DNA of 64,000 nt, taken from Streptomyces sp. NRRL F-6492 (GTDB lineage Bacteria > Actinomycetota > Actinomycetes > Streptomycetales > Streptomycetaceae). Below the pieces are notes generated by a model. It was not told the origin of the DNA and made no database searches. It saw only the letters and a program-made list of their open reading frames with translations. Numbering within the stretch: the first letter of the stretch is position 1; every line of letters starts with the position of its first letter. This document shows positions 31,266 to 39,666 of the stretch, piece by piece. Made by a program: the position numbers and the translations under genes. The DNA lies in NCBI RefSeq assembly GCF_001280125.1, contig NZ_LGEG01000266.1, positions 54,311 to 118,310 of the forward strand. Reading direction: 5' to 3'.

Positions 31266-32846
31266 GTGTTCAACCGGACCAGTCTGCAGGCGGCTGCAGC
31301 CCTTGTGTCCATATCCCTGGTGACCGGATGCGGTGTCTTTTCGGACAGCGAATCCCCCGGGGATCAGAGGCTCGTGATCGGCACGACGAGTTCTCCCTCC
31401 ACGCTTGATCCAGCCGCGTCCTGGGACAATGCCTGGGAGCTCTTCCGGAATGTCTTCCAGACCCTGGTGAGCTTCCCCACGGGCAGCACGACGCCGCAGT
31501 CGGACGCCGCCGACTGCAAGTTCACGGACACCGCCAGCCGGGTCTTCGAGTGCAAGCTCATCGACGGCCTCACGTTCTCCAACGGGCACAAGCTGGACGC
31601 CAAGGCCGTGCAGTACTCGATCGAGCGGATCCGCACGATCGACCACAAGGGCGGCCCCAACGGCATGCTCGGCTCCCTCGACAAGATCGAGACCGTCGGC
31701 GACCGCACGATCGTCTTCCGCCTCAACAAGCCGGACGCCACCTTCCCGTTCGTCCTCGCCACCCCCGCCATGTCCATCGTGGACCCGGCCGACTACCCGG
31801 CCGACCGGCTCCGCTCGAAGGACGGCAAGGTCAGCGGCTCGGGACCGTACGTCCTCGACGGGTACACCGAGGGCGAGTCGGCGGAGCTGACGAAGAACCC
31901 GACGTACAAGGGCTTCGCGCACCTCAAGAACGGGGGGGTGACCATCAAGTACTTCAAGGAGTCCGAGGCGATGGTCGCGGCGCTCCGCAAGAAGGAGATC
32001 GACGCCACCTACCGCGGCCTCACCGCCGAGGAGGTCATCTCCCTCCAGGACGACAAGCCCGAGAACGCGGGCCTCCAGCTCGTCGAGTCGACCGGCGCCG
32101 ACATCCGCTACCTCGTCTTCAACACCCAGGACCCCTCGGTCGCCAAGCTCCCCGTCCGCAAGGCCATCGCCCAGCTCGTCGACCGCGACGAACTGGTCAA
32201 CAGGGTCTACCAGGGCACCGCCGAACCCCTGTACTCCATGGTGCCCAAGGGCATCGCCACCCACACCACCAAGTTCTTCGACCGCTTCGGCACGCCGAGC
32301 GTCGAGAAGGCCACCAAGATCCTCCGCGAGGCCGGCGTCGACGAGCCCGTCAAGCTGACCTTCTGGTACACCACGGACCGCTACGGCTCCTCGACGGCCG
32401 CCGAGTTCAAGGAGCTCAAGCGGCAGCTGGAGGAGTCCGGGCTCTTCGAGGTCACCCTGAACGGCAAGCCCTGGACGGAGTTCCAGGCGGCCTACCAGAA
32501 GGGCGAGTACCCGGTCTTCGGCCGCGGCTGGTTCCCCGACTTCCCGGACCCGGACAACTTCGTCGCCCCCTTCGTGGGCAAGGAGAACGTCCTCGGCACG
32601 CCCTACCTGAGCCCCCGGATCACCGACGAGCTCCTCCCGAAGTCCCGCCGCCAGAGCGACCGCGGGACCGTCACGGACGAGTTCGTGGCGGCCCAGGAGA
32701 TCATGGTCCAGGACGTCCGGCTGCTGCCCCTGTGGCAGGGCAAGCTCTACATCGCGGCCCGCGAGGACATCGGCGGCGGCGAGCGCGCCCTCGACCCGCA
32801 GACGGTCATGCAGCTGTGGGAGCTGCACCGCCGGGCCAGCTGGTAG
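31266..32846 (+). CDS. oligopeptide-type ABC solute-binding lipoprotein (SBP_bac_5)
   Basis: 526 residues. Signal peptide with lipobox VTGC (Cys near 22). Family features: LVIGTTSSPSTLDPA (near 35-49), LTFSNGHKLDAKAVQYSIER (near 99-118), SGSGPYVLDGY and PVRKAIAQLVDRDELVNRVY. This is the DppA/OppA class, which binds peptides or similar solutes. GTG 31266 is preferred to GTG 31260 because GAGGAG at 31253-31258 then has normal spacing. No permease or ATPase gene adjoins it, so it is an orphan binding protein or serves a distant transporter. Confidence 0.88.
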   Translation: MFNRTSLQAAAALVSISLVTGCGVFSDSESPGDQRLVIGTTSSPSTLDPAASWDNAWELFRNVFQTLVSFPTGSTTPQSDAADCKFTDTASRVFECKLIDGLTFSNGHKLDAKAVQYSIERIRTIDHKGGPNGMLGSLDKIETVGDRTIVFRLNKPDATFPFVLATPAMSIVDPADYPADRLRSKDGKVSGSGPYVLDGYTEGESAELTKNPTYKGFAHLKNGGVTIKYFKESEAMVAALRKKEIDATYRGLTAEEVISLQDDKPENAGLQLVESTGADIRYLVFNTQDPSVAKLPVRKAIAQLVDRDELVNRVYQGTAEPLYSMVPKGIATHTTKFFDRFGTPSVEKATKILREAGVDEPVKLTFWYTTDRYGSSTAAEFKELKRQLEESGLFEVTLNGKPWTEFQAAYQKGEYPVFGRGWFPDFPDPDNFVAPFVGKENVLGTPYLSPRITDELLPKSRRQSDRGTVTDEFVAAQEIMVQDVRLLPLWQGKLYIAAREDIGGGERALDPQTVMQLWELHRRASW

Positions 32847-32866
32847 CGGACACCGGCGGGGAGAAG

Positions 32867-32903
32867 ACCTACCGGGGGCCACTGTCAGTGGCCCCCGGTA
32901 GGT
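32867..32903. terminator. 37-bp near-perfect palindrome, terminator-type hairpin
   Basis: 18-bp perfect arms (32867-32884 and 32886-32903) around a single T. It lies 20 bp after the lipoprotein stop and about 40 bp before ung. It most likely ends the upstream transcript; it could also affect ung transcription. Confidence 0.8.
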
Positions 32904-32944
32904 TCTGGGGCGTAGACAGGAACGTCCACCGGAGGTTGTTGACC

Positions 32945-33628
32945 GTGACCGACACCAGCATGCTGCCCGAGTCCTGGCGGGGTGTTCTCGGCGAGGAGCT
33001 GCAGAAGCCGTACTTCGCCCAGCTCACCGAGTTCGTCGAGGAGGAGCGCGCCAAGGGACCGGTCTTCCCCCCGAAGGACGAGGTGTTCGCCGCCCTCGAC
33101 GCCACCCCGTACGACAAGGTCAAGGTCCTGATCCTCGGTCAGGACCCCTACCACGGCGAGGGCCAGGGCCACGGCCTCTGCTTCTCGGTCCGCCCCGGCG
33201 TGAAGACCCCGCCCTCCCTGCGGAACATCTACAAGGAGATGAACGCCGAGCTCGGCCTGCCGATCCCGGACAACGGCTATCTGATGCCGTGGGCCCGGCA
33301 GGGCGTCCTCCTGCTCAACGCGGTGCTGACCGTCCGCTCCGGCGAGGCGAACTCGCACAAGGGCAAGGGCTGGGAGAAGTTCACGGACGCCGTGATCACC
33401 GCCGTCGCCTCGCGCCCCGACCCGGCCGTCTTCGTCCTGTGGGGCAACTACGCGCAGAAGAAGCTGCCGCTCATCGACGAGGAGCGGCACGTGGTGGTGA
33501 AGGGCGCCCACCCCTCGCCCCTCTCGGCGAAGAAGTTCTTCGGATCGCACCCCTTCACCCAGATCGACGAGGCCGTGGCGGCCCAGGGCCACGAGCCGAT
33601 CGACTGGCGCATCCCGGACCTCGGCTGA
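32945..33628 (+). CDS. ung: uracil-DNA glycosylase, family 1
   Basis: 227 residues, removes uracil from DNA in base-excision repair. The family-1 catalytic motif GQDPYHGEGQ (near 62-71, catalytic Asp) and the C-terminal HPSPLSAKKF motif (near 187-196, His) are intact, as is the uracil-binding LLLNAVLTV stretch. GTG 32945 follows GGAGG at 32931-32935. Length fits the usual 220-230 residues. It is monocistronic by the flanking hairpin and the next gene's own start signals. Confidence 0.95.
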   Translation: MTDTSMLPESWRGVLGEELQKPYFAQLTEFVEEERAKGPVFPPKDEVFAALDATPYDKVKVLILGQDPYHGEGQGHGLCFSVRPGVKTPPSLRNIYKEMNAELGLPIPDNGYLMPWARQGVLLLNAVLTVRSGEANSHKGKGWEKFTDAVITAVASRPDPAVFVLWGNYAQKKLPLIDEERHVVVKGAHPSPLSAKKFFGSHPFTQIDEAVAAQGHEPIDWRIPDLG

Positions 33629-33697
33629 GCCTCGGCCCGATCCGGTCCGGGTGCGGCTAGCGTCGGCCCTCCCAGTGGTGATCTTGTGGAGGTCGCG

Positions 33698-34171
33698 GTG
33701 ACCGAGCAGCAGCAGGTGTCGGACGACGGGGTCATGACCAGGATCGGGCAGGCCCTGATGCTGCTCCACGGCGGCGACCGCGAGGAGGCCCGCAACCGCT
33801 TCGGGCTGCTGTGGCAGCAGATCGGCCCGGACGGGGACCCCCTGCACCGCTGCACCCTCGCGCACTACATGGCGGACACCCAGGACGACCCCGACACCGA
33901 GCTGGCCTGGGACCTGCGGGCGCTGAGCGCGGCCGAGGACCTCACGGACGAGCGGCTCGCCGCGCACGACGCGTCGGCCGCGGTCCGGGCGCTGTACCCC
34001 TCGCTCCACCTCAACCTGGCCGCCGACTACGTCAAGCTCCACCGGCCCGACGCCGCGCGCACCCATCTCGACCGGGCCCGCGCGGCGTCGGCCCGTCTCG
34101 ACGACGACGGCTACGGGAACGGGGTGCGGGCCGCGATCGAGCGCCTGGAGCTGCGGCTGCGCGGGGAGTGA
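33698..34171 (+). CDS. TPR-like hypothetical protein
   Basis: 157 residues, all-helical, with tetratricopeptide-like helix pairs (GQALMLLHGGDREEARNRFG; YPSLHLNLAADYVKLHRPDAARTHLDRAR). There are no catalytic motifs, membrane segments or signal peptide, so a protein-binding role in the cytoplasm is likely. GTG 33698 is preferred over the longer GTG 33686 because GGAGG at 33687-33691 gives normal spacing. Its function is not known. Confidence 0.75.
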   Translation: MTEQQQVSDDGVMTRIGQALMLLHGGDREEARNRFGLLWQQIGPDGDPLHRCTLAHYMADTQDDPDTELAWDLRALSAAEDLTDERLAAHDASAAVRALYPSLHLNLAADYVKLHRPDAARTHLDRARAASARLDDDGYGNGVRAAIERLELRLRGE

Positions 34172-34209
34172 CGGGCCGCCGCGCCGCCCGCGTACCCCGG
34201 CTCACCGGC

Positions 34210-34743
34210 TCAGGATCCGGGGCAGATCCCCGACCGGCCGCCGCCGGGGCTCCAGCCCCCGTACCGCTCGCCCAGCGCGCAGACGTCGGACGGGGAGAGC
34301 GGCGGGTCCCCCGGCAGGCCCCCCGGCCGGAGCGACCCGGTCGGTACGGCCGGACCGGCCGGCGCGGCCGGTCCCGACGGGTCCGGTACGAACAGGTCCG
34401 GGCCGGCCGACGCACGCGGGCGTTCCCGCTGCCGCGGTACGACGCCGGGGCGCGGGGCCTCCGGGAGCGGCGGGGCCGCCGCCCTCCGGCCCCGCTCGGC
34501 CGTGGGGGTCGCGCGGGGCGCGGCGGACGGCGGGGGAGCGGGGAGCGCCGCTTCGAGGGCCTCGCGGGCCGGTCCGTCGACGATCTGCGGCGCGACGTCC
34601 TTCCCGGGCCGTACGGGCTCCGCCGCCGGAGCGGGGAGGGGCGCCACCGTCGGCGCGTCCACCGAGACGCAGCCGGTCAGGGCGGCCATCGCCGCCCCTA
34701 ACAGGATCTTCGCTGTGGTTCGGGTTCCATGCACCCGCGCCAC
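34210..34743 (-). CDS. small Pro/Ala-rich lipoprotein
   Basis: A 177-residue predicted lipoprotein with an LTGC lipobox near Cys25. The mature part is Pro/Ala/Arg-rich and low-complexity to about 140, then has a small conserved-looking C-terminus (SDVCALGERYGGWSPGGGRS) with a second Cys. I do not recognise a function. It begins with GTG at 34743 and is convergent with the TPR-like gene (38-bp gap). Confidence 0.7.
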   Translation of the reverse strand: MARVHGTRTTAKILLGAAMAALTGCVSVDAPTVAPLPAPAAEPVRPGKDVAPQIVDGPAREALEAALPAPPPSAAPRATPTAERGRRAAAPPLPEAPRPGVVPRQRERPRASAGPDLFVPDPSGPAAPAGPAVPTGSLRPGGLPGDPPLSPSDVCALGERYGGWSPGGGRSGICPGS

Positions 34744-34863
34744 TCTGCTGCTCCGGCGGCGATCTTCGCGCCCCTACCGGCGGGGAATGCCCCGCACGGG
34801 TGAGCCGGCGGGGGCCCGGCCTTGACCCCGCGGGGCGGCCGGGCGGCCGACCGGCCGGGTGGC

Positions 34864-35400
34864 TCAGTCGCCGGTCGCGCCGTCGATCCGCTCCCGGAGC
34901 AGGTCCGCGTGGCCGTTGTGGCGGGCGTACTCCTCGATCATGTGGAGGTAGATCCAGCGGAGGTTGAACGGCGTCCCGCTGTGGTGCTCGCCGGAGCCCA
35001 GGTCGTCGAGGTCGCGGGTCGCCGCCAGGGCGCGGGCGTGGGCGATCTCGGCCTGCCAGGTGGCGAAGGCCTCCTCGTAGGTGTCCCCCTCCCGGGTGCG
35101 GATGTCCCGGTCGCGGTCCTCCTCCGTCGAGTAGATCCACTCGGTCTCCTCGCCGCCCAGGGTGCGGCGGAACCAGCCGCGCTCGACCTGGGCCATGTGC
35201 CGGACGAGACCGAGCAGGTTGAGGTCCGACGGCGGGGCGGAGGGGGTGCGGAGCTGGGCGTCGTCGAGCCCCTCGCACTTCCTCGCGAGGGTCGCGCGGT
35301 GGAAGTCGAGCCACTGCTCCAGGGCTTCGCGCTCGCCCGAGGTGGTGGACGGGGAGACGCGCGGGGTGGTGTCGATCTGTTCGGTGGTCATGCGGGGCAT
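34864..35400 (-). CDS. DinB / DUF664-family protein
   Basis: A 178-residue four-helix-bundle protein of the DinB superfamily (DUF664). His residues that can form the metal triad are seen in LLGLVRHMAQVERGW (near 64-78) and in the C-terminal signature WIYLHMIEEYARHNGHADLL. Members include thiol-dependent transferases; the substrate here is unknown. ATG 35400 is chosen because TGGGGA precedes it; ATG 35391 is an alternative, and the frame open to 35619 would overlap the divergent gene's leader. It is divergent from the GFO/IDH/MocA gene. Confidence 0.8.
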   Translation of the reverse strand: MPRMTTEQIDTTPRVSPSTTSGEREALEQWLDFHRATLARKCEGLDDAQLRTPSAPPSDLNLLGLVRHMAQVERGWFRRTLGGEETEWIYSTEEDRDRDIRTREGDTYEEAFATWQAEIAHARALAATRDLDDLGSGEHHSGTPFNLRWIYLHMIEEYARHNGHADLLRERIDGATGD

Positions 35401-35630
35401 CGTTCCCCATGACCGGAGGGCGGTGCCACCGGATTCGGCCCTGTTCGGATCGGGTTCGGTTCGCGCCCGCCCCCGGCCCTCGTCGGCGCGGCCTCCCGCC
35501 CGGCCCCGGATCCGTCCCGCGGAGGCTTCGGCGGCATCGCCGCCCGGCGGCCCCACCCGCCCCGCGTAAGCTGACCGGCGCGAACGGCCCGTACGAGCGG
35601 GGCCGGCGAACGACGACAAGGGAGACCCCC

Positions 35631-36536
35631 GTGAAGGTTGGCTGCATCGGACTCGGCGACATCGCGCAGAAGGCCTACCTTCCCGTCCTCGCCACCCTCC
35701 CCGGGGTCGAACTGCACCTGCAGACCCGCACCCCCGCCACCCTGGAGCGGATCGCCGACACCCTGCACCTGCCCGCCGGCCGGTGCCACACCACCCTCGA
35801 CGGGCTGCTCTCCGCCGGGCTCGACGCGGCCTTCGTGCACGCGTCGACCGCCGCGCACGCCGAGATCGCCGAGCGGCTCGTCGAGGCCGGCGTCCCCACG
35901 TACGTCGACAAGCCCCTCGCCTACGAGTACGCCGACTCCGAGCGGATCGTGGAGCTCGCGGAGAAGCGCTCGGTCTCCCTCGCGGTCGGCTTCAACCGGC
36001 GCCTCGCGCCGAGTTACGCCCAGTGCCTCGACCACCCGCGCGACCTGATCCTGCTCCAGAAGAACCGGATCGGCCTGCCCGAGGACCCCCGCACGCTGGT
36101 CCTCGACGACTTCATCCACGTCGTCGACACCCTGCGCTTCCTCCTGCCCGGCGAGACCGAGCACGTCGACGTGCGGGCCCGGGTCCGCGACGGGCTCATG
36201 CACCACGTGGTGCTCCAGCTCTCCGGCGACGGGTTCACCGCCATCGGCATGATGAACCGGATGAACGGCTCCACCGAGGAGATCCTGGAGGTCTCGGGCC
36301 GGGACACCAAGCGCCAGGTCCTCAACCTCTCCGACGTCGTCGACCACAAGGGCCAGCCGACCGTCCGCCGGCGCGGCGACTGGGTGCCCGTGGCCCGGCA
36401 GCGCGGCATCGAGCAGGCGGTGCTCGCCTTCCTCGACGCGGTGCGCGAGGGCCGGGTGCTCAGCGCCCGCGACGCCCTGCTGACCCACGAACTGTGCGAG
36501 CGCGTCGTACGGGAGTCCCTGGCCCAGGCGTCCTGA
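35631..36536 (+). CDS. GFO/IDH/MocA-family NAD(P)-dependent oxidoreductase
   Basis: 301 residues. Nucleotide-binding N-terminus VGCIGLGDIAQKAYLPVL (3-20), and the substrate-side EKP-like motif appears as YVDKPLAYEYA (near 90-100, Lys conserved). NRRLAPSY follows and a C-terminal helix holds an RGIEQAVLAFLDAV block. Family members oxidise sugars, inositols or related alcohols, and the substrate here is unknown. GTG 35631 follows AAGGGAGA. Confidence 0.86.
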   Translation: MKVGCIGLGDIAQKAYLPVLATLPGVELHLQTRTPATLERIADTLHLPAGRCHTTLDGLLSAGLDAAFVHASTAAHAEIAERLVEAGVPTYVDKPLAYEYADSERIVELAEKRSVSLAVGFNRRLAPSYAQCLDHPRDLILLQKNRIGLPEDPRTLVLDDFIHVVDTLRFLLPGETEHVDVRARVRDGLMHHVVLQLSGDGFTAIGMMNRMNGSTEEILEVSGRDTKRQVLNLSDVVDHKGQPTVRRRGDWVPVARQRGIEQAVLAFLDAVREGRVLSARDALLTHELCERVVRESLAQAS

Positions 36537-36572
36537 CGGCGACAGGAACGGCGGGCTCGCCGCGCCGAGGTC

Positions 36573-36746
36573 CTACGCCGCGAGCTCCTGCTCGGCGCGC
36601 ACCGCCGCCTCCCACTCCAGCAGCAGCCGGGCGTACTCCTCGCGTTCCGCCCCGGTGAGCTCGCCACGGCCCAGCAGGGCGCGGATCCGGCAGTTGATGA
36701 CGGCGGGATCGGCGACCTGGACGGTGGGCTCAGGGGTCTCGGACAT
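36573..36746 (-). CDS. 57-residue conserved-type hypothetical protein
   Basis: A short gene with ATG at 36746 and stop TAG at 36573-36575. The translation begins MSETPEPTVQVADPAVINCR and ends in EQELAA, with an amphipathic helical C-terminal half rich in Arg/Glu/Leu. It has the third-position GC bias of a real gene and no competing frame. It lies between the oxidoreductase and uppP, downstream of the uppP terminator. The function is unknown. Confidence 0.65.
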   Translation of the reverse strand: MSETPEPTVQVADPAVINCRIRALLGRGELTGAEREEYARLLLEWEAAVRAEQELAA

Positions 36747-36811
36747 GAGCACAAGCCTACGGGGCGGGACTGACGGAACCGGCCCCGTACGGCGTGACCC
36801 GTGTCTCCACG

Positions 36812-36863
36812 CGCCCCCGCCCGGTCGCGGGACGGTGTGCCGCCCCGCGACCGGGCGGGGGCG
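36812..36863. terminator. 20-bp-stem terminator after uppP
   Basis: Perfect 20-bp arms (36812-36831 and 36844-36863) with a 12-base loop, among the strongest hairpins in the window. Confidence 0.85.
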
Positions 36864-36882
36864 GGAGGAGGACGGGAGGCCG

Positions 36883-37755
36883 TCAGCCGGCCGACTCGCC
36901 CGCGTGCGGGCTCAGGGCGTCCGTGCCGACCAGGACGAACAGCAGGATGCCGAGCAGGATCCGGTAGATCACGAAGGGCATGAAGCTCTTGGTGGTGATG
37001 AAGCGCATGAACCACGCGATGACGGCGTATCCGACGACGAAGGCGATGATCGTCGCGAAGATCGTCGGGCCCCAGGAGACGTGTCCCTCGCCCGCGTCCT
37101 TCAGTTCGTACGCGCCCGAGGCGAGGACCGCCGGGATCGCGAGGAGGAAGGAGTAGCGGGCCGCCGCCTCGCGGGTGTAGCCCATGAGCAGGCCGCCGGA
37201 GATCGTCGCGCCCGAGCGGGAGACGCCGGGGATCAGGGCCATCGCCTGGCAGACGCCGTAGATCAGGCCGTCCCGCACGTTGAGGTCCTTGAGCGTCTTG
37301 CGTTCGCGGATCGCCCGGTGGCGGCCGCCGATCTCGTCCCGGGCGGCCAGCCGGTCCGCGACGCCCAGGACGACGCCCATGACGATCAGGGTGGTGGCGA
37401 TGAGCCGCAGATCCCGGAAGGGGCCCTCGATCTGGTCCTTGAGCGTGATGCCGAGGACGCCGATCGGGATCGAGCCGACGATCACCAGCCAGCCCATCTG
37501 GGCGTCGTGGTCGGACCGCATCGACTTGTCGGTGAGGGAGCGGAACCAGGCCGAGACGATCCGGGCGATGTCCTTGCGGAAGTAGATCAGGACCGCGGTC
37601 TCCGTGCCGATCTGGGTGATCGCGGTGAACGCCGCGCCCGGGTCGTGCCAGCCCGCGAACGCCGCCGTGAGGCGGAGGTGCGCGCTGGAGGAGATGGGGA
37701 GGAACTCCGTCAGCCCCTGGACGAGTCCCAGGATGAACGATTCGAACCAACTCAT
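36883..37755 (-). CDS. uppP: undecaprenyl-diphosphatase UppP
   Basis: A 290-residue integral membrane enzyme that recycles undecaprenyl pyrophosphate to the monophosphate used as lipid carrier in wall synthesis, and gives bacitracin tolerance. Both family signatures are intact: [18 protein letters not shown] (10-27, catalytic Glu in the E-x3-E-like region) and [14 protein letters not shown] (near 177-190). About eight predicted helices. ATG 37755. The VTT-domain gene lies 139 bp upstream on the same strand. Confidence 0.95.
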   Translation of the reverse strand: MSWFESFILGLVQGLTEFLPISSSAHLRLTAAFAGWHDPGAAFTAITQIGTETAVLIYFRKDIARIVSAWFRSLTDKSMRSDHDAQMGWLVIVGSIPIGVLGITLKDQIEGPFRDLRLIATTLIVMGVVLGVADRLAARDEIGGRHRAIRERKTLKDLNVRDGLIYGVCQAMALIPGVSRSGATISGGLLMGYTREAAARYSFLLAIPAVLASGAYELKDAGEGHVSWGPTIFATIIAFVVGYAVIAWFMRFITTKSFMPFVIYRILLGILLFVLVGTDALSPHAGESAG

Positions 37756-37894
37756 GGGGCCAGGGCCGTCCCGTTATGTACGTGTGTGGTCAGAAGGTCG
37801 TGCGCAGCGTACCGCTCGGAGGTGAAGAATCACCGGACACGGCATGTACACGAAGTAGCGCACGCCCTACCTTCCGGGACGTCGTCGGCGGGCC

Positions 37895-38650
37895 TCAGCG
37901 GGCGCTGCCCACCAGCTCCGGTTCCGGCGTGTCGTCCCGTACGGGGGCCGGGGCCCGCAGGCCGTGCCGCTTGCGCCAGGCCACCACCGCGGCGCCGAGC
38001 CCCGACAGGACGATGAAGCCCGCCGAGAAGAGGAAGGCCGGCGAATCCGGCGAACCGGCCTGGGCGCCCGCCACCACGTACGCCGCCGTGTTCGGGACCG
38101 TTCCGATCCCCGTCGCCAGGAGGAACGGCACGTACGTCATCCGGGAGACCGCCGCGCAGTAGTTGGCCGCCGCGAACGGCACCCCGGGGAACAGCCGGAT
38201 CGCCAGCATCGACCGGAACCCGTGCCGGCTCAGCTGCCCGTCCGCCGCCGTCAGCAGGCGGCCCCGCAGCAGCGGCCGCAGCGCGTCCTGTCCCAGGTAC
38301 CGGCCGAGGGTGAACGAGATCCCGGCGCCCAGCACCGTCCCCGCGACCGCCCCCGTCAGACCGGCGGCCGAGCCGAAGAGCGCGCCCGCCGCCAGGTTCA
38401 GGACCGGGCGCGGCACGAAGGCCGCCGTGCACACCCCGTACGCCAGGGCGAAGAGCAGCACCGCGCCCGTGCCGCTCGTCCGCGGCGGCCAGCCCGAGGC
38501 CAGCAGGCGCTGCGGCTCGTACAGCACCACGAGGGTGGCCGCCGTGAGCAGCAGCAGCGCGAGCAGCGAGAGCCGTGAACGGGGAGCGAGGAGGGCCCGG
38601 GAACAGCGGACGGCGAGGGAGCCCGGCGGCCGGGGCACGGGAGCGAGCAT
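37895..38650 (-). CDS. VTT-domain (TVP38/TMEM64, DedA-superfamily) membrane protein
   Basis: 251 residues with 5-6 predicted membrane helices. The VTT domain lies near 75-200, with the family blocks FGSAAGLTGAVAGTVLGAGI and RLFPGVPFAAANYCAAVSRM followed by FLLATGIGTVPNTAAYV. DedA/TVP38 proteins have been linked to lipid-carrier scrambling, so placing it next to uppP (same strand, 139 bp upstream) is suggestive of undecaprenyl-phosphate recycling (inferred). It starts near 38650 and is divergent from the AlkD-like gene. Confidence 0.8.
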   Translation of the reverse strand: MLAPVPRPPGSLAVRCSRALLAPRSRLSLLALLLLTAATLVVLYEPQRLLASGWPPRTSGTGAVLLFALAYGVCTAAFVPRPVLNLAAGALFGSAAGLTGAVAGTVLGAGISFTLGRYLGQDALRPLLRGRLLTAADGQLSRHGFRSMLAIRLFPGVPFAAANYCAAVSRMTYVPFLLATGIGTVPNTAAYVVAGAQAGSPDSPAFLFSAGFIVLSGLGAAVVAWRKRHGLRAPAPVRDDTPEPELVGSAR

Positions 38651-38745
38651 TCGGGGAGAGTAACGGACACGGGTGTAGGAGCGCCGTAATGTGCGTCATG
38701 TCCGTCCGGACCGGGTTCCGGAACGCGCCGGTATGGAGAGGCCCC

Positions 38746-39666
38746 ATGACGACCGACCCCGCGTCAGGGGGAGCCCCGACCGGCAGGCTTCCGGCGGCCG
38801 ACCCCAAGTCCGGGGGAGCCCCGACCGAGAGGCTTCCGGCGGCCGACTCCGCGTCCGGGGGAGCCCCGACCGAGAAGCCCCCGACGGCCGATCCCGCGTC
38901 CGGGGGAGCCCCGACCGAGAAGCCCCCGACGGCCGATCCCGTCCCCGGGGGAGTCCCCGACAGCGCTCTCGCCGACACCGTCCTCGAACGGCTCACCACC
39001 CTCTATCCTGCCGCCGGGAACCCCTTCCGGGCGCAGGAGATGGTCGCGTACATGAAGGGCGTCGCGCCCTTCCTCGGGGTGCGGACGCCCGAGCGCCGGG
39101 CCCTGTCCCGCACCGTCCTCGACGGCACCCCGCGCCCCGACGAGGACGACTGCGCCGCGATCGCCCTGCGCTGCTTCGCGCTGCCCGAGCGCGAGTACCA
39201 CTACTTCGCCGTCGACTACCTCCGCCGCCACGTGCGCCGCTGCTCCTCCGGCTTCCTGCCCGTCGCCCGCCGCCTCGTCACCACCGTCTCCTGGTGGGAC
39301 ACGGTCGACCACCTCGCCGCCCACGTCGTCGGCGGTCTGGTCGCCGCCGACCCCGCCCTCGCCCCCGAGACGGACGCCTGGATCGAGGACGAGGACCTGT
39401 GGGTCGTGCGCGCCGCCCTCCTCCACCAGCTCCGCTACCAGGAGGACACCGACGCGGACCGCCTCTTCGCCCACTGCCTGCGCCGCGCCGACCACCCCGA
39501 CTTCTTCGTCCGCAAGGCGATCGGCTGGAGCCTGCGCGAGTACGCCAAGACCGCCCCCGCCGAGGTCCGCGCCTTCGTCACCGCCCACGGGTCCCGGCTC
39601 TCGCCCCTCTCCGTGCGGGAGGCCCTCAAGAACCTCACCCCGCCCCCCGTCACAATGGGACCGTGA
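38746..39666 (+). CDS. DNA alkylation-repair (AlkD-like) protein with tandem-repeat N-terminus
   Basis: 306 residues. Residues 4-72 are 4.6 copies of a 15-residue Pro/Gly/Ala repeat (consensus DPASGGAPTEKPPTA). From about 75 an AlkD-type HEAT-like domain begins: MVAYMKGVAPFLGVRTPERR and YFAVDYLRRHVRRC, then FFVRKAIGWSLREYAK near the end. AlkD removes positively charged alkylated bases. The conserved SWWDTVDHLAAHVVG block carries the catalytic-type Trp/Asp. ATG 38746 follows GGAGAGG at 38734-38740. The stop overlaps the GTG of the next gene. Confidence 0.86.
   Translation: MTTDPASGGAPTGRLPAADPKSGGAPTERLPAADSASGGAPTEKPPTADPASGGAPTEKPPTADPVPGGVPDSALADTVLERLTTLYPAAGNPFRAQEMVAYMKGVAPFLGVRTPERRALSRTVLDGTPRPDEDDCAAIALRCFALPEREYHYFAVDYLRRHVRRCSSGFLPVARRLVTTVSWWDTVDHLAAHVVGGLVAADPALAPETDAWIEDEDLWVVRAALLHQLRYQEDTDADRLFAHCLRRADHPDFFVRKAIGWSLREYAKTAPAEVRAFVTAHGSRLSPLSVREALKNLTPPPVTMGP
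38755..38961. repeat. 45-bp in-frame tandem repeat (4.6 copies) in the AlkD-like gene
   Basis: Units start at 38755, 38800, 38845, 38890 and 38935 (partial). The third and fourth are almost identical. All keep frame, so copy-number change would alter protein length by 15 residues each without breaking the gene. Confidence 0.9.
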
